From a virus, in the IMG/VR virus record IMGVR_UViG_3300010885_061724, positions 1-22,754 of that record: a stretch of 22,754 nucleotides of DNA. One strand, written 5' to 3'. The position numbers and the translations under genes are program-made. Under the pieces are notes generated by a model, which saw only the letters and a list, made by a program, of their open reading frames with translations, was not told where the DNA came from and ran no database searches. Each line of letters opens with the position of its first letter. Positions within the stretch are counted from its first letter, which is position 1. Shown here piece by piece: positions 8,209 through 15,223 of this stretch.

Positions 8209-8216
8209 AATAAATA
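8209..8216 (+). promoter_or_regulatory. Late promoter AATAAATA immediately before gp3-like gene
   Basis: AATAAATA ends only 9 bases before the ATG of the next gene. With T4 late promoter geometry the transcript would start near base 8222, leaving about 4 bases of leader. No Shine-Dalgarno is present. Confidence 0.55.
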
Positions 8217-8225
8217 GTTCAAAAA

Positions 8226-8789
8226 ATGGCAACAAATCCTTGGAATAACCAACCAACCAATAAGAATTTTCTTTCTCCAGTTGGTTTTAAATTTAATTTA
8301 CATAAAGCACCTAAAGTAGATTTTTATTCAAATATGGCAAATATTCCTGCCATTACTTTAGGTTCTGCACTTATGTCTCGTTATGGAAAAAATATTGATA
8401 TTCCTGGAGATAAAATGACTTTTGATGATTTCAATTTAAGATTCTTGGTTGATGAAAATATGGAAAATTATATGGAAATATGGAATTGGATGACCGGTTT
8501 AGGATTTCCATATAGTTTAGAACAATATAAAAATTTAAAAGAAAATTCAGATACTACAGATTCACCTGCGGTCAAAACTTTGTTTTATGAAAGATCTGAT
8601 TCCACATTACAAATATTAAATAGCAATTTTAACATATCAAGTCAAGTTATATTCACTGGAATGTATCCAACTTATATCTCTTCACTAGAATTTGATGCAA
8701 CATCAGAAGACATTAGATATTTTACTGCTCAGGTTAACTTCAAATATAATTACTATAAAATTGTCAGTGCAACAGGAACTACTTTATGA
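8226..8789 (+). CDS. 3: Tail-tube-fold protein, probable tail completion protein gp3
   Basis: A 187-residue protein with the same sequence pattern as the tail tube: 'IPGDKMTFDDFNLRFLVDE' near residue 60 corresponds to the gp19 'KIAGDRSFDVWSITVIND' region, and 'MYPTYISSLEFDAT' near 146 corresponds to gp19 'VFPTSVSQIDLSYN'. In cyanophages the gene between gp23 and uvsY is called gp3, the tail terminator that caps the finished tube. The tube-like fold fits a ring that docks on the tube end. The gp3 name rests on gene order; another tube-related protein is possible. Its last four bases overlap the uvsY start (ATGA). Confidence 0.7.
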   Translation: MATNPWNNQPTNKNFLSPVGFKFNLHKAPKVDFYSNMANIPAITLGSALMSRYGKNIDIPGDKMTFDDFNLRFLVDENMENYMEIWNWMTGLGFPYSLEQYKNLKENSDTTDSPAVKTLFYERSDSTLQILNSNFNISSQVIFTGMYPTYISSLEFDATSEDIRYFTAQVNFKYNYYKIVSATGTTL

Positions 8790-9217
8790 TATCTCTTGAA
8801 GAAATACAAAAATTATGGAAAGAAGATTCTCAAATTAATATTGATGATTTGCACAATGAATCTTTGAAAATATCTTCATTGCATGGAAAATATTATGAAA
8901 TTTATAACAATATTTCATTACTTAGAAAAAGATCAGAATCACAATACAAAATTAAAAAATTAGAAAGATTTAATTATTATAATGGAAAAGCAGATCCTGA
9001 GATTTATAAAGAAGATCCATTTCCATTTAAAGTAAGAGATAAAGAATCTTTACAAAGATATTTGGATGCAGATGAAAATCTATCAGAAATATTAATGAAA
9101 ATTGAATATTACGATACAATTTTAAAATACTTAGAAGAAATTATAAAAATGATTTCAAATAGATCTTTTCAAATAAAAAATTCTATTGACTTTTTAAAAT
9201 TCCAAATGGGAATGTAA
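8786..9217 (+). CDS. uvsY: Recombination mediator UvsY
   Basis: A 143-residue, helical, Lys-rich protein similar in length and pattern to T4 UvsY (137). It helps load UvsX recombinase onto gp32-coated single-stranded DNA. Recognisable segments are the N-terminal 'LEEIQKLWKEDSQI' (T4: LEDLQEELKKD), 'KLERFNYYNGKADPE' near residue 57 (T4: ARLDYYSGRGD), 'LDADENL' near 95, and 'ISNRSFQIKNSIDFLKFQMG' at the C-terminus. Its start overlaps the stop of the gp3-like gene by four bases and it is one base from uvsW. Expression from the late promoter of gp3 is therefore likely, perhaps besides early read-through. Confidence 0.9.
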   Translation: MISLEEIQKLWKEDSQINIDDLHNESLKISSLHGKYYEIYNNISLLRKRSESQYKIKKLERFNYYNGKADPEIYKEDPFPFKVRDKESLQRYLDADENLSEILMKIEYYDTILKYLEEIIKMISNRSFQIKNSIDFLKFQMGM

Positions 9218-9218
9218 C

Positions 9219-10682
9219 ATGTCAGATTTAATTATATCAAAGAAAAATGAAATTTATTTAAAGATTGAATGTGAAGCACACATCAAATATGAATTGAGTG
9301 ATCAATTTACTTTTGATGTTCCTGGTGCAAAGTTCATGCCTCAATATAGAAGCAAACACTGGGATGGAAAGATTCGTTTATTTAATGTTCAAAATGGAGA
9401 AATTTATATTGGACTTTTAGATAAAATATTAGAATTTTGTGAAAATCATAAGTATAAATTTGAATTTCAAGAAAATAAATTTTATGGACTTCCTGGAGAG
9501 ATAAATGAATCTATTTCTCTAGAAGGTGTTAAGGATTATATGAAAAGCATCTGTACTCATGATCCAAGAGATTATCAAATTAAAGGAGTTCATGATTCTC
9601 TAAAATATAATAGAAAACTTATCATATCCCCAACTGCTTCAGGAAAATCTTTAATGATTTATTCTGTAGTTCGATACTTTACTGAACAGGGGAAGAATAC
9701 ACTTCTTGTAGTACCTACTACATCCCTTGTAGAGCAGATGTATAAAGACTTTGAAGATTATGGTTGGAATGCTGAAGAACACTGTCACAAGGTCTATGGT
9801 GGCAATGAGAGAATATCAGATAAACAAGTTACTATATCAACTTGGCAATCAATATATAAATTAGATAAATCTTTCTTTAAAAATTTTGATGTTGTAATTG
9901 GAGATGAAGCTCATCAATTTAAATCTAAATCTTTAATTAGTATTATGTCAAAATTGCATGAAGCAAAATATAGATTTGGATTTACTGGTACTTTAGATGG
10001 AAGTCAAACTCACAAATTAGTTCTTGAAGGTTTATTTGGCCCAACATATAAACTAATTAAAACTGATGATCTAATTAAAAAAGGATATCTATCAAAACTT
10101 CAAATTAAAGTTCTACTCTTAAAACATGAACCTAACAAATTAAACGATTACGAAGAAGAAGTTAAATATTTAATAGGACATGAAGTTAGAAATAAATTTA
10201 TTAAAAATCTTGTTTTACAACTTAATGGAAATAGCTTAGTTTTATTTAATAGAGTTGAAACTCATGGTAAACCACTTTATGAACTTATAAATAGTAATGT
10301 AAGTGAAAATAGAAAAATATTTTTTATTCATGGTGGAGTGGACACTGAGGAAAGAGAATTAGTTAGAAAAATTACAGAAGAAGAGTCCAATGCTATTATA
10401 GTTGCCTCCTATGGCACTTTTAGTACAGGAATTAATATAAAAAATCTTCATAATGTTATTTTTGCTTCACCAAGTAAATCAAGAATAAGAAATCTTCAAA
10501 GTATAGGTAGAGTTCTTCGTAAAGGTAAAGAAAAAGTTTCAGCTACATTATATGATATTGCTGATGACATTACCTATAATGGTAAAAGAAATTATACTTT
10601 GAATCATTTGGTTGAAAGAATTAAAATATACAATGAAGAAAATTTTGACTACGAAATTATAAACATCAATTTAAAAAAATAA
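9219..10682 (+). CDS. uvsW: UvsW superfamily 2 helicase
   Basis: A 487-residue SF2 helicase, close to T4 UvsW, which unwinds R-loops and branched DNA, regresses forks and helps switch from origin-dependent to recombination-dependent replication. The N-terminal domain contains 'MPQYRSKHWDGKIRLF' (residues ~40-55), typical of UvsW. Walker A is 'PTASGKS' at 138-144, the DEAH box is 229-232, 'FTGTLDG' (motif III-like) follows at about 255, and motif VI 'QSIGRVLRKGK' is near residue 430. The gene is one base after uvsY and one base before the following gene, so it belongs to a tight transcription unit. Confidence 0.96.
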   Translation: MSDLIISKKNEIYLKIECEAHIKYELSDQFTFDVPGAKFMPQYRSKHWDGKIRLFNVQNGEIYIGLLDKILEFCENHKYKFEFQENKFYGLPGEINESISLEGVKDYMKSICTHDPRDYQIKGVHDSLKYNRKLIISPTASGKSLMIYSVVRYFTEQGKNTLLVVPTTSLVEQMYKDFEDYGWNAEEHCHKVYGGNERISDKQVTISTWQSIYKLDKSFFKNFDVVIGDEAHQFKSKSLISIMSKLHEAKYRFGFTGTLDGSQTHKLVLEGLFGPTYKLIKTDDLIKKGYLSKLQIKVLLLKHEPNKLNDYEEEVKYLIGHEVRNKFIKNLVLQLNGNSLVLFNRVETHGKPLYELINSNVSENRKIFFIHGGVDTEERELVRKITEEESNAIIVASYGTFSTGINIKNLHNVIFASPSKSRIRNLQSIGRVLRKGKEKVSATLYDIADDITYNGKRNYTLNHLVERIKIYNEENFDYEIININLKK

Positions 10683-10683
10683 T

Positions 10684-11055
10684 ATGGAAGAGGAATTTTA
10701 TGCTTCAGTTAAATTAGTATCTGGAGAAGAAATATTTACTTTAGTATGTGCTACTGAAGAAAATGAAAATACATTTTTGATTTTACAAAATCCTGTAATT
10801 ATGAAACCTATGATATCTAAGCAAAAAATATATGCTTTTAAAATTTCTCCATGGATGAATATTCCAGAAGATGAAATTTACATAATTTCTATAGATAAAG
10901 TTATTACTATGACTGAAGTTAGAGATAAAAATATCATAGGAATATATAAAAAATATTTAAATAATAATTCTCAAATAAAGGTTGATAATATTACTGGATT
11001 TATTTCTAAAGTGAATGATGCCAGAGTATCTTTAGAGAATCTTTATAACTCTTAA
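10684..11055 (+). CDS. Sm-like protein (paralogue A)
   Basis: A 123-residue protein with an Sm/LSm-like pattern: an initial strand 'ASVKLVSGEEIFTLVCA', a central 'LILQNPVIM', and 'IPEDEIYIISIDKVITM' before a helical C-terminus. Sm-like proteins, including Hfq, form rings that bind RNA. From memory, a crystal structure of an Sm-like protein of putative cyanophage origin has been reported, and this gene fits that description, but I could not align the two here. It begins one base after the uvsW stop and is followed by a promoter-containing gap. Two further proteins in the window (18817 and 19088) share its NP and SI/IS pattern. RNA binding is an inference. Confidence 0.75.
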   Translation: MEEEFYASVKLVSGEEIFTLVCATEENENTFLILQNPVIMKPMISKQKIYAFKISPWMNIPEDEIYIISIDKVITMTEVRDKNIIGIYKKYLNNNSQIKVDNITGFISKVNDARVSLENLYNS

Positions 11056-11099
11056 ATATATAATTTATCTTCAAACCTAACAGAGTGATTATAGCCATC

Positions 11100-11107
11100 T
11101 ATAAATA
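11100..11107 (+). promoter_or_regulatory. Possible late promoter TATAAATA before gp55
   Basis: An exact TATAAATA lies in the 120-base gap before gp55, with a predicted start near 11113 and a leader of about 60 bases. It lies upstream of a separate sigma70-like promoter, so gp55 may be transcribed both early and late. A chance AT-rich match is possible. Confidence 0.5.
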
Positions 11108-11119
11108 TCTTGTCAAGTG

Positions 11120-11148
11120 TTGCCAAAAATCAATAAAACTGATATAAT
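11120..11148 (+). promoter_or_regulatory. Early sigma70-like promoter of gp55
   Basis: TTGCCA at 11120-11125 and a perfect TATAAT at 11143-11148 are separated by 17 bases. Transcription would start near 11155, about 20 bases before the gp55 ATG. This is one of the best host-type promoters in the window. Confidence 0.75.
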
Positions 11149-11175
11149 TTTCTTATTAATATTCAGGTAGTATAT

Positions 11176-11664
11176 ATGCAATTAATAATGAAAAGAACAA
11201 AAAAGAAATCAGAGCATTATGTAAATAATAAAGATTTTCATCAAGCTCTTGTAGAACATAAAAAGAAAGTTAATGAAGCAAAGGAAAAAGGACTTCCAAA
11301 ACCAAGAGTAAACAATTACATTGGAGATTGCTTCTTGCGTATTGCAAATCATTTAGCATATAAACCAAATTTTGTAAATTATATGTTCAAAGATGATATG
11401 GTATGTGATGGTATTGAAAATTGTATTCAATACATTGATAATTTTGATGTAGAACGTACCAATCCTTTTGCATATTTTACTCAAATTGTTTACTATGCCT
11501 TCTTAAGAAGAATTGCCAAAGAGAAAAAGCAATTAGAAATTAAATCTAAAATTATTGAAAGATCTGGATTTGATGAAGTATTTTCTGTAGATAGTTCTGA
11601 TCTTAGTGGTGATTATTCTAATATGAATGGAATTAAAGATAATATTAATTACAAATACTCATAA
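11176..11664 (+). CDS. 55: Late-transcription sigma factor gp55
   Basis: A 162-residue diverged sigma70-family factor that directs host RNA polymerase to the TATAAATA-type late promoters. The N-terminal 'EHYVNNKDFHQALVEHKKKV' matches T4 gp55 'YNYVNNKELLQAI'. The sigma region 2 core is 'FKDDMVCDGIENCIQYIDNFD' (71-91) followed by 'NPFAYFTQIVYYAFLRRIAKE' (96-116). It is shorter than T4 gp55 (185), and the T4 C-terminal clamp-binding tail (SLDFLYE) is not present. An alternative start is M5 at 11188; the first ATG is preferred because CAGGTA lies about 8 bases before it. The stop overlaps the gp47 start (TAATG). Confidence 0.94.
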   Translation: MQLIMKRTKKKSEHYVNNKDFHQALVEHKKKVNEAKEKGLPKPRVNNYIGDCFLRIANHLAYKPNFVNYMFKDDMVCDGIENCIQYIDNFDVERTNPFAYFTQIVYYAFLRRIAKEKKQLEIKSKIIERSGFDEVFSVDSSDLSGDYSNMNGIKDNINYKYS

Positions 11665-12692
11665 TGTTAGTAGCAATTATTACTGATACTCATTTTAATT
11701 TTCGTAAAGGAAATAAGTTCTTTCATGATTATTTTGAGAAATTTTATAATGATATTTTCTTTCCTACATTGAGAGAATATAATATCGAAACAGTAATACA
11801 TCTTGGTGATATTTTTGATAATCGTAAAGTTACTGATTACTGGAGTATTGAGTGGACCAAAAGAGTTATTTTAGAACCACTTAAAAAGTATAACTTTCAT
11901 TTAATTTTAGGTAATCATGATCTTTTTTATAAGAATACAACTAAATTAAATAGCCCAAGTCTTCTTTTTAATGGATATGATAATATTAAAATTTATTCAG
12001 AACCAAAAACAGTTAACTTAGGTGATATTGATATTTTATTTGTTCCTTGGATTACTTCAGAGAGTCATGAAAGCACCTTGAGGGCAGTTAAATCAACTCC
12101 AGCTAGGGTTGCTATGGGCCATCTTGAATTGAATGGATTTTGTCCCCATAAAGGAAATATTATGGAATCTGGAATGGATCCAAAGTTATTCAATAAATTT
12201 GATAGAGTTTTTTCTGGACACTATCATACAAGAGGTGATGATGGAAAAATATTTTACTTAGGAAATCCATATCAAATGTTTTGGAATGATTATAACGATC
12301 CAAGAGGATTTACTATTTTTAATACTGATACATATCAATTAACTAGAGTAGATAATCCATATGAGGTATTTAAAATTTGTTATTATGATGAGGATAATAT
12401 TGCTGATGTGAATGAATATAGGGACTGTATTGTTAAATTAATTGTTAAAAATAAAATAAATCAATCTAAGTATGATAAATTTTTAGATTCTTTGGTTAAA
12501 GTTTATCCTCAAGATTTAAAAATTATTGAAAATATTCAGATTAATAATGACTTTGATGCAGAGGAAATATTGAAAATAGAAGATACACTTTCTTTGTTGA
12601 AAAAGTATGTTGATGAATCTGAAATTAAGTTAAATAAGAATAGAATTAAGAAACTAATTCATTCAATTTACCAAGAATCATTTCAGTTATAA
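11664..12692 (+). CDS. 47: Recombination nuclease subunit gp47 (Mre11/SbcD-like)
   Basis: A 342-residue calcineurin-like phosphoesterase, the nuclease half of the gp46/gp47 complex that resects DNA ends for recombination-dependent replication and host DNA breakdown. The metal-binding motifs are all present: D8xH10 in 'ITDTHFNF', 'GDIFD' 48-52, 'GNHD' 83-86, 'GHLEL' from 152 and 'GHYH' 185-188. Length is near that of T4 gp47 (339). It starts within the stop of gp55, and two bases separate it from the small gene that lies between it and gp46. Function is firm by motif content and neighbourhood. Confidence 0.97.
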   Translation: MLVAIITDTHFNFRKGNKFFHDYFEKFYNDIFFPTLREYNIETVIHLGDIFDNRKVTDYWSIEWTKRVILEPLKKYNFHLILGNHDLFYKNTTKLNSPSLLFNGYDNIKIYSEPKTVNLGDIDILFVPWITSESHESTLRAVKSTPARVAMGHLELNGFCPHKGNIMESGMDPKLFNKFDRVFSGHYHTRGDDGKIFYLGNPYQMFWNDYNDPRGFTIFNTDTYQLTRVDNPYEVFKICYYDEDNIADVNEYRDCIVKLIVKNKINQSKYDKFLDSLVKVYPQDLKIIENIQINNDFDAEEILKIEDTLSLLKKYVDESEIKLNKNRIKKLIHSIYQESFQL

Positions 12693-12694
12693 TA

Positions 12695-12973
12695 ATGTAT
12701 ATACTAACTGTTTTAGATGATACTGAAGGTGCTTATTCAGTGCAAAATAAATATGGTGAAAAAGTTTTATACATGTTTGAAGAAGAAGATGATGCAGTCA
12801 GATATTTAAACATGTTAGAAGAACTTGATTATCCTGAAATGGAAGTTACAGAGGTAAATCCTTATGTAGCAGTGGCTGCATGTGATCATTTGAATTATCA
12901 CTATGCTATAATTACACCAGAAGATATCGTTATCCCTCCTGATTATGATAAAGTTTACAAAACTAAAATATAA
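12695..12973 (+). CDS. Small DUF3110-like protein between gp47 and gp46
   Basis: A 92-residue acidic protein. The segment 'KVLYMFEEEDDAVRYLNMLE' (residues 23-42) followed by a short 'ELDYPEMEVTEV' closely resembles, from memory, the DUF3110 family of cyanobacteria and plants, whose pattern is VLMFE.EDDA.RYA..LE.QDFP.P.V. The function of that family is unknown to me. The gene lies two bases after gp47 and overlaps the gp46 start by 29 bases, so it is co-translated with the two nuclease subunits. It is either a host-derived gene captured in the core or an old phage gene; a role as modulator of gp46/47 is only suggested by position. Confidence 0.75.
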   Translation: MYILTVLDDTEGAYSVQNKYGEKVLYMFEEEDDAVRYLNMLEELDYPEMEVTEVNPYVAVAACDHLNYHYAIITPEDIVIPPDYDKVYKTKI

Positions 12974-14663
12974 GAATTTTTTAAGTTCAGGTAATTATTG
13001 GACAGAATTAAACTTATATAAAAATAATTCCACTTTGATTGTAGGATCAAATGGTGCAGGAAAAAGCACTATGCTTGATGCTCTTACATTTGTATTATTC
13101 AATAAACCCTTTAGAAAAATTTCAAAAGCTCAACTTGTCAATACTATAAATGAAAAGGATTGTTCAGTAGAAGTAGAATTTAATATTGGAAAAATTGAAT
13201 GGAAAATTATTAGGGGAATTAAACCAAACACTTTTGAAATTTATAAAGATAATACTCTTTTAGACCAATCAGCTTCTGCAAATGATCAGCAAAAGTGGTT
13301 AGAGCAATCTGTAATTAAATTAAATTACAAATCTTTTACTCAAATTGTAATTTTAGGTTCTACAAATTTTATTCCATTTATGCAACTTCCTTTGCAGCAT
13401 AGAAGAGAGGTTGTTGAAGATTTGCTTGATATTAAAGTATTTTCTTCCATGAATGATATTGCTAAATTTAAAATAAAGGAACTTAAGGACGAAATTAAAG
13501 AATTTAGTTATAAAAAGGAAAACTTAGAAGATAAAATAGATTCTCAAAAAACTCTTATTAATGAACTTTCAAAAAGGGTAAAAGAAGAAATTGAAGATAA
13601 GAATAGTAAAATAAATCAACTTACAGATGAAGAGTTCAAAATTTCAAAGGATAATGATAATTTTAAAAATAAAATTGAGAATTTAAATGTAGAATTGGAA
13701 AAATTTTCTGGTGCTTCAGATAAACTTAAGAAACTTATTTCACTGAAAGGAAAAATTCAACAAAAGGTTTCTGCAGTTAATGATGAATATATATTTTTTA
13801 AAGAAAATACAAGTTGTCCTACCTGTACACAAACTATTGAAAATTCTATTAAATCTTTTAAAATAAATGAAATAGAAAATAAGATTAAGGAATTGGAATT
13901 TGGATTTGGAGAAATTGAAAAAACCATAACAGATGAAGAAGATAGGGAATTAAATTTTTTAAAAATAAGTAAAAATATTATTAAAATTACTAATGAGATT
14001 AATCAAAACAATACTCAAATTTTTAGAATACAAAAGCAATTGTCAGATATACAATCTGAAATTCAAAAACTTACAAAGAAAAATTCAACAGGAGATGTTG
14101 AGGAGCATAAATTAAAAGATTTAAATTTGAGATTAGATGAACTTATAAAAGAAGCATCAAAATCTAAAGAAGAATTATCTAATTATGAATTTATTCATAT
14201 GTTATTAAAAGATGATGGAGCAAAAACTAAAATTATTAAAAAATATCTTCCTATAATTAATCAAACTCTGAATAAGTATTTGGAAATAATGGAGTTTTCT
14301 GTAAATTTTCATTTAGATGAAGAGTTTAATGAAAAATCATTAAATCCAATTTATGAGGACTTTTCATATTCCTCATTTAGTGAAGGTGAGAAAATGAGAA
14401 TTGATTTGGCTTTATTGTTTACTTGGAGAGAAATTGCAAGAATTAAGAATTCTATTAATACAAATTTGCTAATATTAGATGAAGTATTTGATAGTTCTTT
14501 AGATGATTTTGGAACTGATAATTTTACTAAAATTATTAGGTATATAATTGAAGATTCTAATGTATATGTAATTTCACATAAAACAAATGAATTGGAGGAT
14601 AAATTTAATGATATTATTAAATTTGAAAAAAGAAAAGGATTTAGTGTCATGCTTGACTCTTGA
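12945..14663 (+). CDS. 46: Recombination nuclease ATPase subunit gp46 (Rad50/SbcC-like)
   Basis: A 572-residue SMC-like ATPase, partner of gp47. Walker A is 'GSNGAGKST' at 34-42. A long coiled coil follows, interrupted by the zinc hook 'CPTC' at 291-294. The ABC signature 'SFSEGEKMR' is near residue 480, and Walker B 'LLILDEVFD' is near 508-516. Length matches T4 gp46 (560). The ATG at 12945 lies inside the preceding gene and restores the expected N-terminus ('MIKFTKLKYKNFLSSG'). The coding end carries an early promoter for the next gene. All catalytic features look intact. Confidence 0.97.
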   Translation: MIKFTKLKYKNFLSSGNYWTELNLYKNNSTLIVGSNGAGKSTMLDALTFVLFNKPFRKISKAQLVNTINEKDCSVEVEFNIGKIEWKIIRGIKPNTFEIYKDNTLLDQSASANDQQKWLEQSVIKLNYKSFTQIVILGSTNFIPFMQLPLQHRREVVEDLLDIKVFSSMNDIAKFKIKELKDEIKEFSYKKENLEDKIDSQKTLINELSKRVKEEIEDKNSKINQLTDEEFKISKDNDNFKNKIENLNVELEKFSGASDKLKKLISLKGKIQQKVSAVNDEYIFFKENTSCPTCTQTIENSIKSFKINEIENKIKELEFGFGEIEKTITDEEDRELNFLKISKNIIKITNEINQNNTQIFRIQKQLSDIQSEIQKLTKKNSTGDVEEHKLKDLNLRLDELIKEASKSKEELSNYEFIHMLLKDDGAKTKIIKKYLPIINQTLNKYLEIMEFSVNFHLDEEFNEKSLNPIYEDFSYSSFSEGEKMRIDLALLFTWREIARIKNSINTNLLILDEVFDSSLDDFGTDNFTKIIRYIIEDSNVYVISHKTNELEDKFNDIIKFEKRKGFSVMLDS

Positions 14664-14681
14664 GTGAATTGCTGTTATATT
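14653..14681 (+). promoter_or_regulatory. Early sigma70-like promoter before the replication genes
   Basis: TTGACT at 14653-14658, inside the last codons of gp46, and TATATT at 14676-14681 are exactly 17 bases apart. Transcription would start near 14688, about 17 bases before the next ATG. It would drive the DUF3310-like gene, gp45 and probably the whole clamp and clamp-loader unit. Confidence 0.75.
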
Positions 14682-14704
14682 AAATTAAGTTTATATCTCT
14701 GTTT

Positions 14705-15223
14705 ATGTCTGAAATTCCTGAAAAAAATGATACTATAAATTTTGTAGGTTCCAATCTTCCTGGTGGTGGATTTAGTCAATGGGATGATTATTGGTTTAAT
14801 AATGGAATTAATTTGACTGCCAATTCTTCTCCTGATACTATCTCTATAAATTCTAATCTTTATAGTTATGATAATGGCATGGTAACTCCAAATTCAAAAG
14901 TAACTGAATTAAATGAAAATGAAAATAATTTTTGGAAGTTTGAAGAAAATAAAACTTTAAAGGTTATTAAAGATTATATTGTAGGAACATATAATGCCCA
15001 TTATGCATCAGAAAAATCTAAAGTTCAAGTTTTAGATATTATTGATGCTATTGGTGATGGTATTCCCTTTTGCCGCACTAACCTTATCAAGTATTCTGCT
15101 AGATTTGGTAAGAAGAATGGTTTTTCAAAACTTGATGCTTTGAAAATTATTCATTATGGTATTCTTATGTACCATTTTGCAGGATTTCACAATGAAACTA
15201 AAAACAACAATGAAACTTTCTGA
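14705..15223 (+). CDS. DUF3310-domain protein upstream of the sliding clamp
   Basis: A 172-residue protein in two parts. The N-terminal ~85 residues are Asn/Gly/Ser rich, with 'GGGFSQWDDYWFNNGI' near 17, and match nothing I know. Residues ~95-160 fit the phage DUF3310 pattern: 'HYASEKSKVQVLDIIDAIGDG', then 'NLIKYSARFGKKNG', then 'DALKIIHYGILMYHF'. That domain is widespread in phages and is found in or near nucleotide-metabolism proteins such as the T7 gp1.7 kinase, but no activity can be assigned here. Its start has no clear Shine-Dalgarno and lies about 17 bases from the predicted transcription start. Its 3' end overlaps gp45. Confidence 0.8.
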   Translation: MSEIPEKNDTINFVGSNLPGGGFSQWDDYWFNNGINLTANSSPDTISINSNLYSYDNGMVTPNSKVTELNENENNFWKFEENKTLKVIKDYIVGTYNAHYASEKSKVQVLDIIDAIGDGIPFCRTNLIKYSARFGKKNGFSKLDALKIIHYGILMYHFAGFHNETKNNNETF

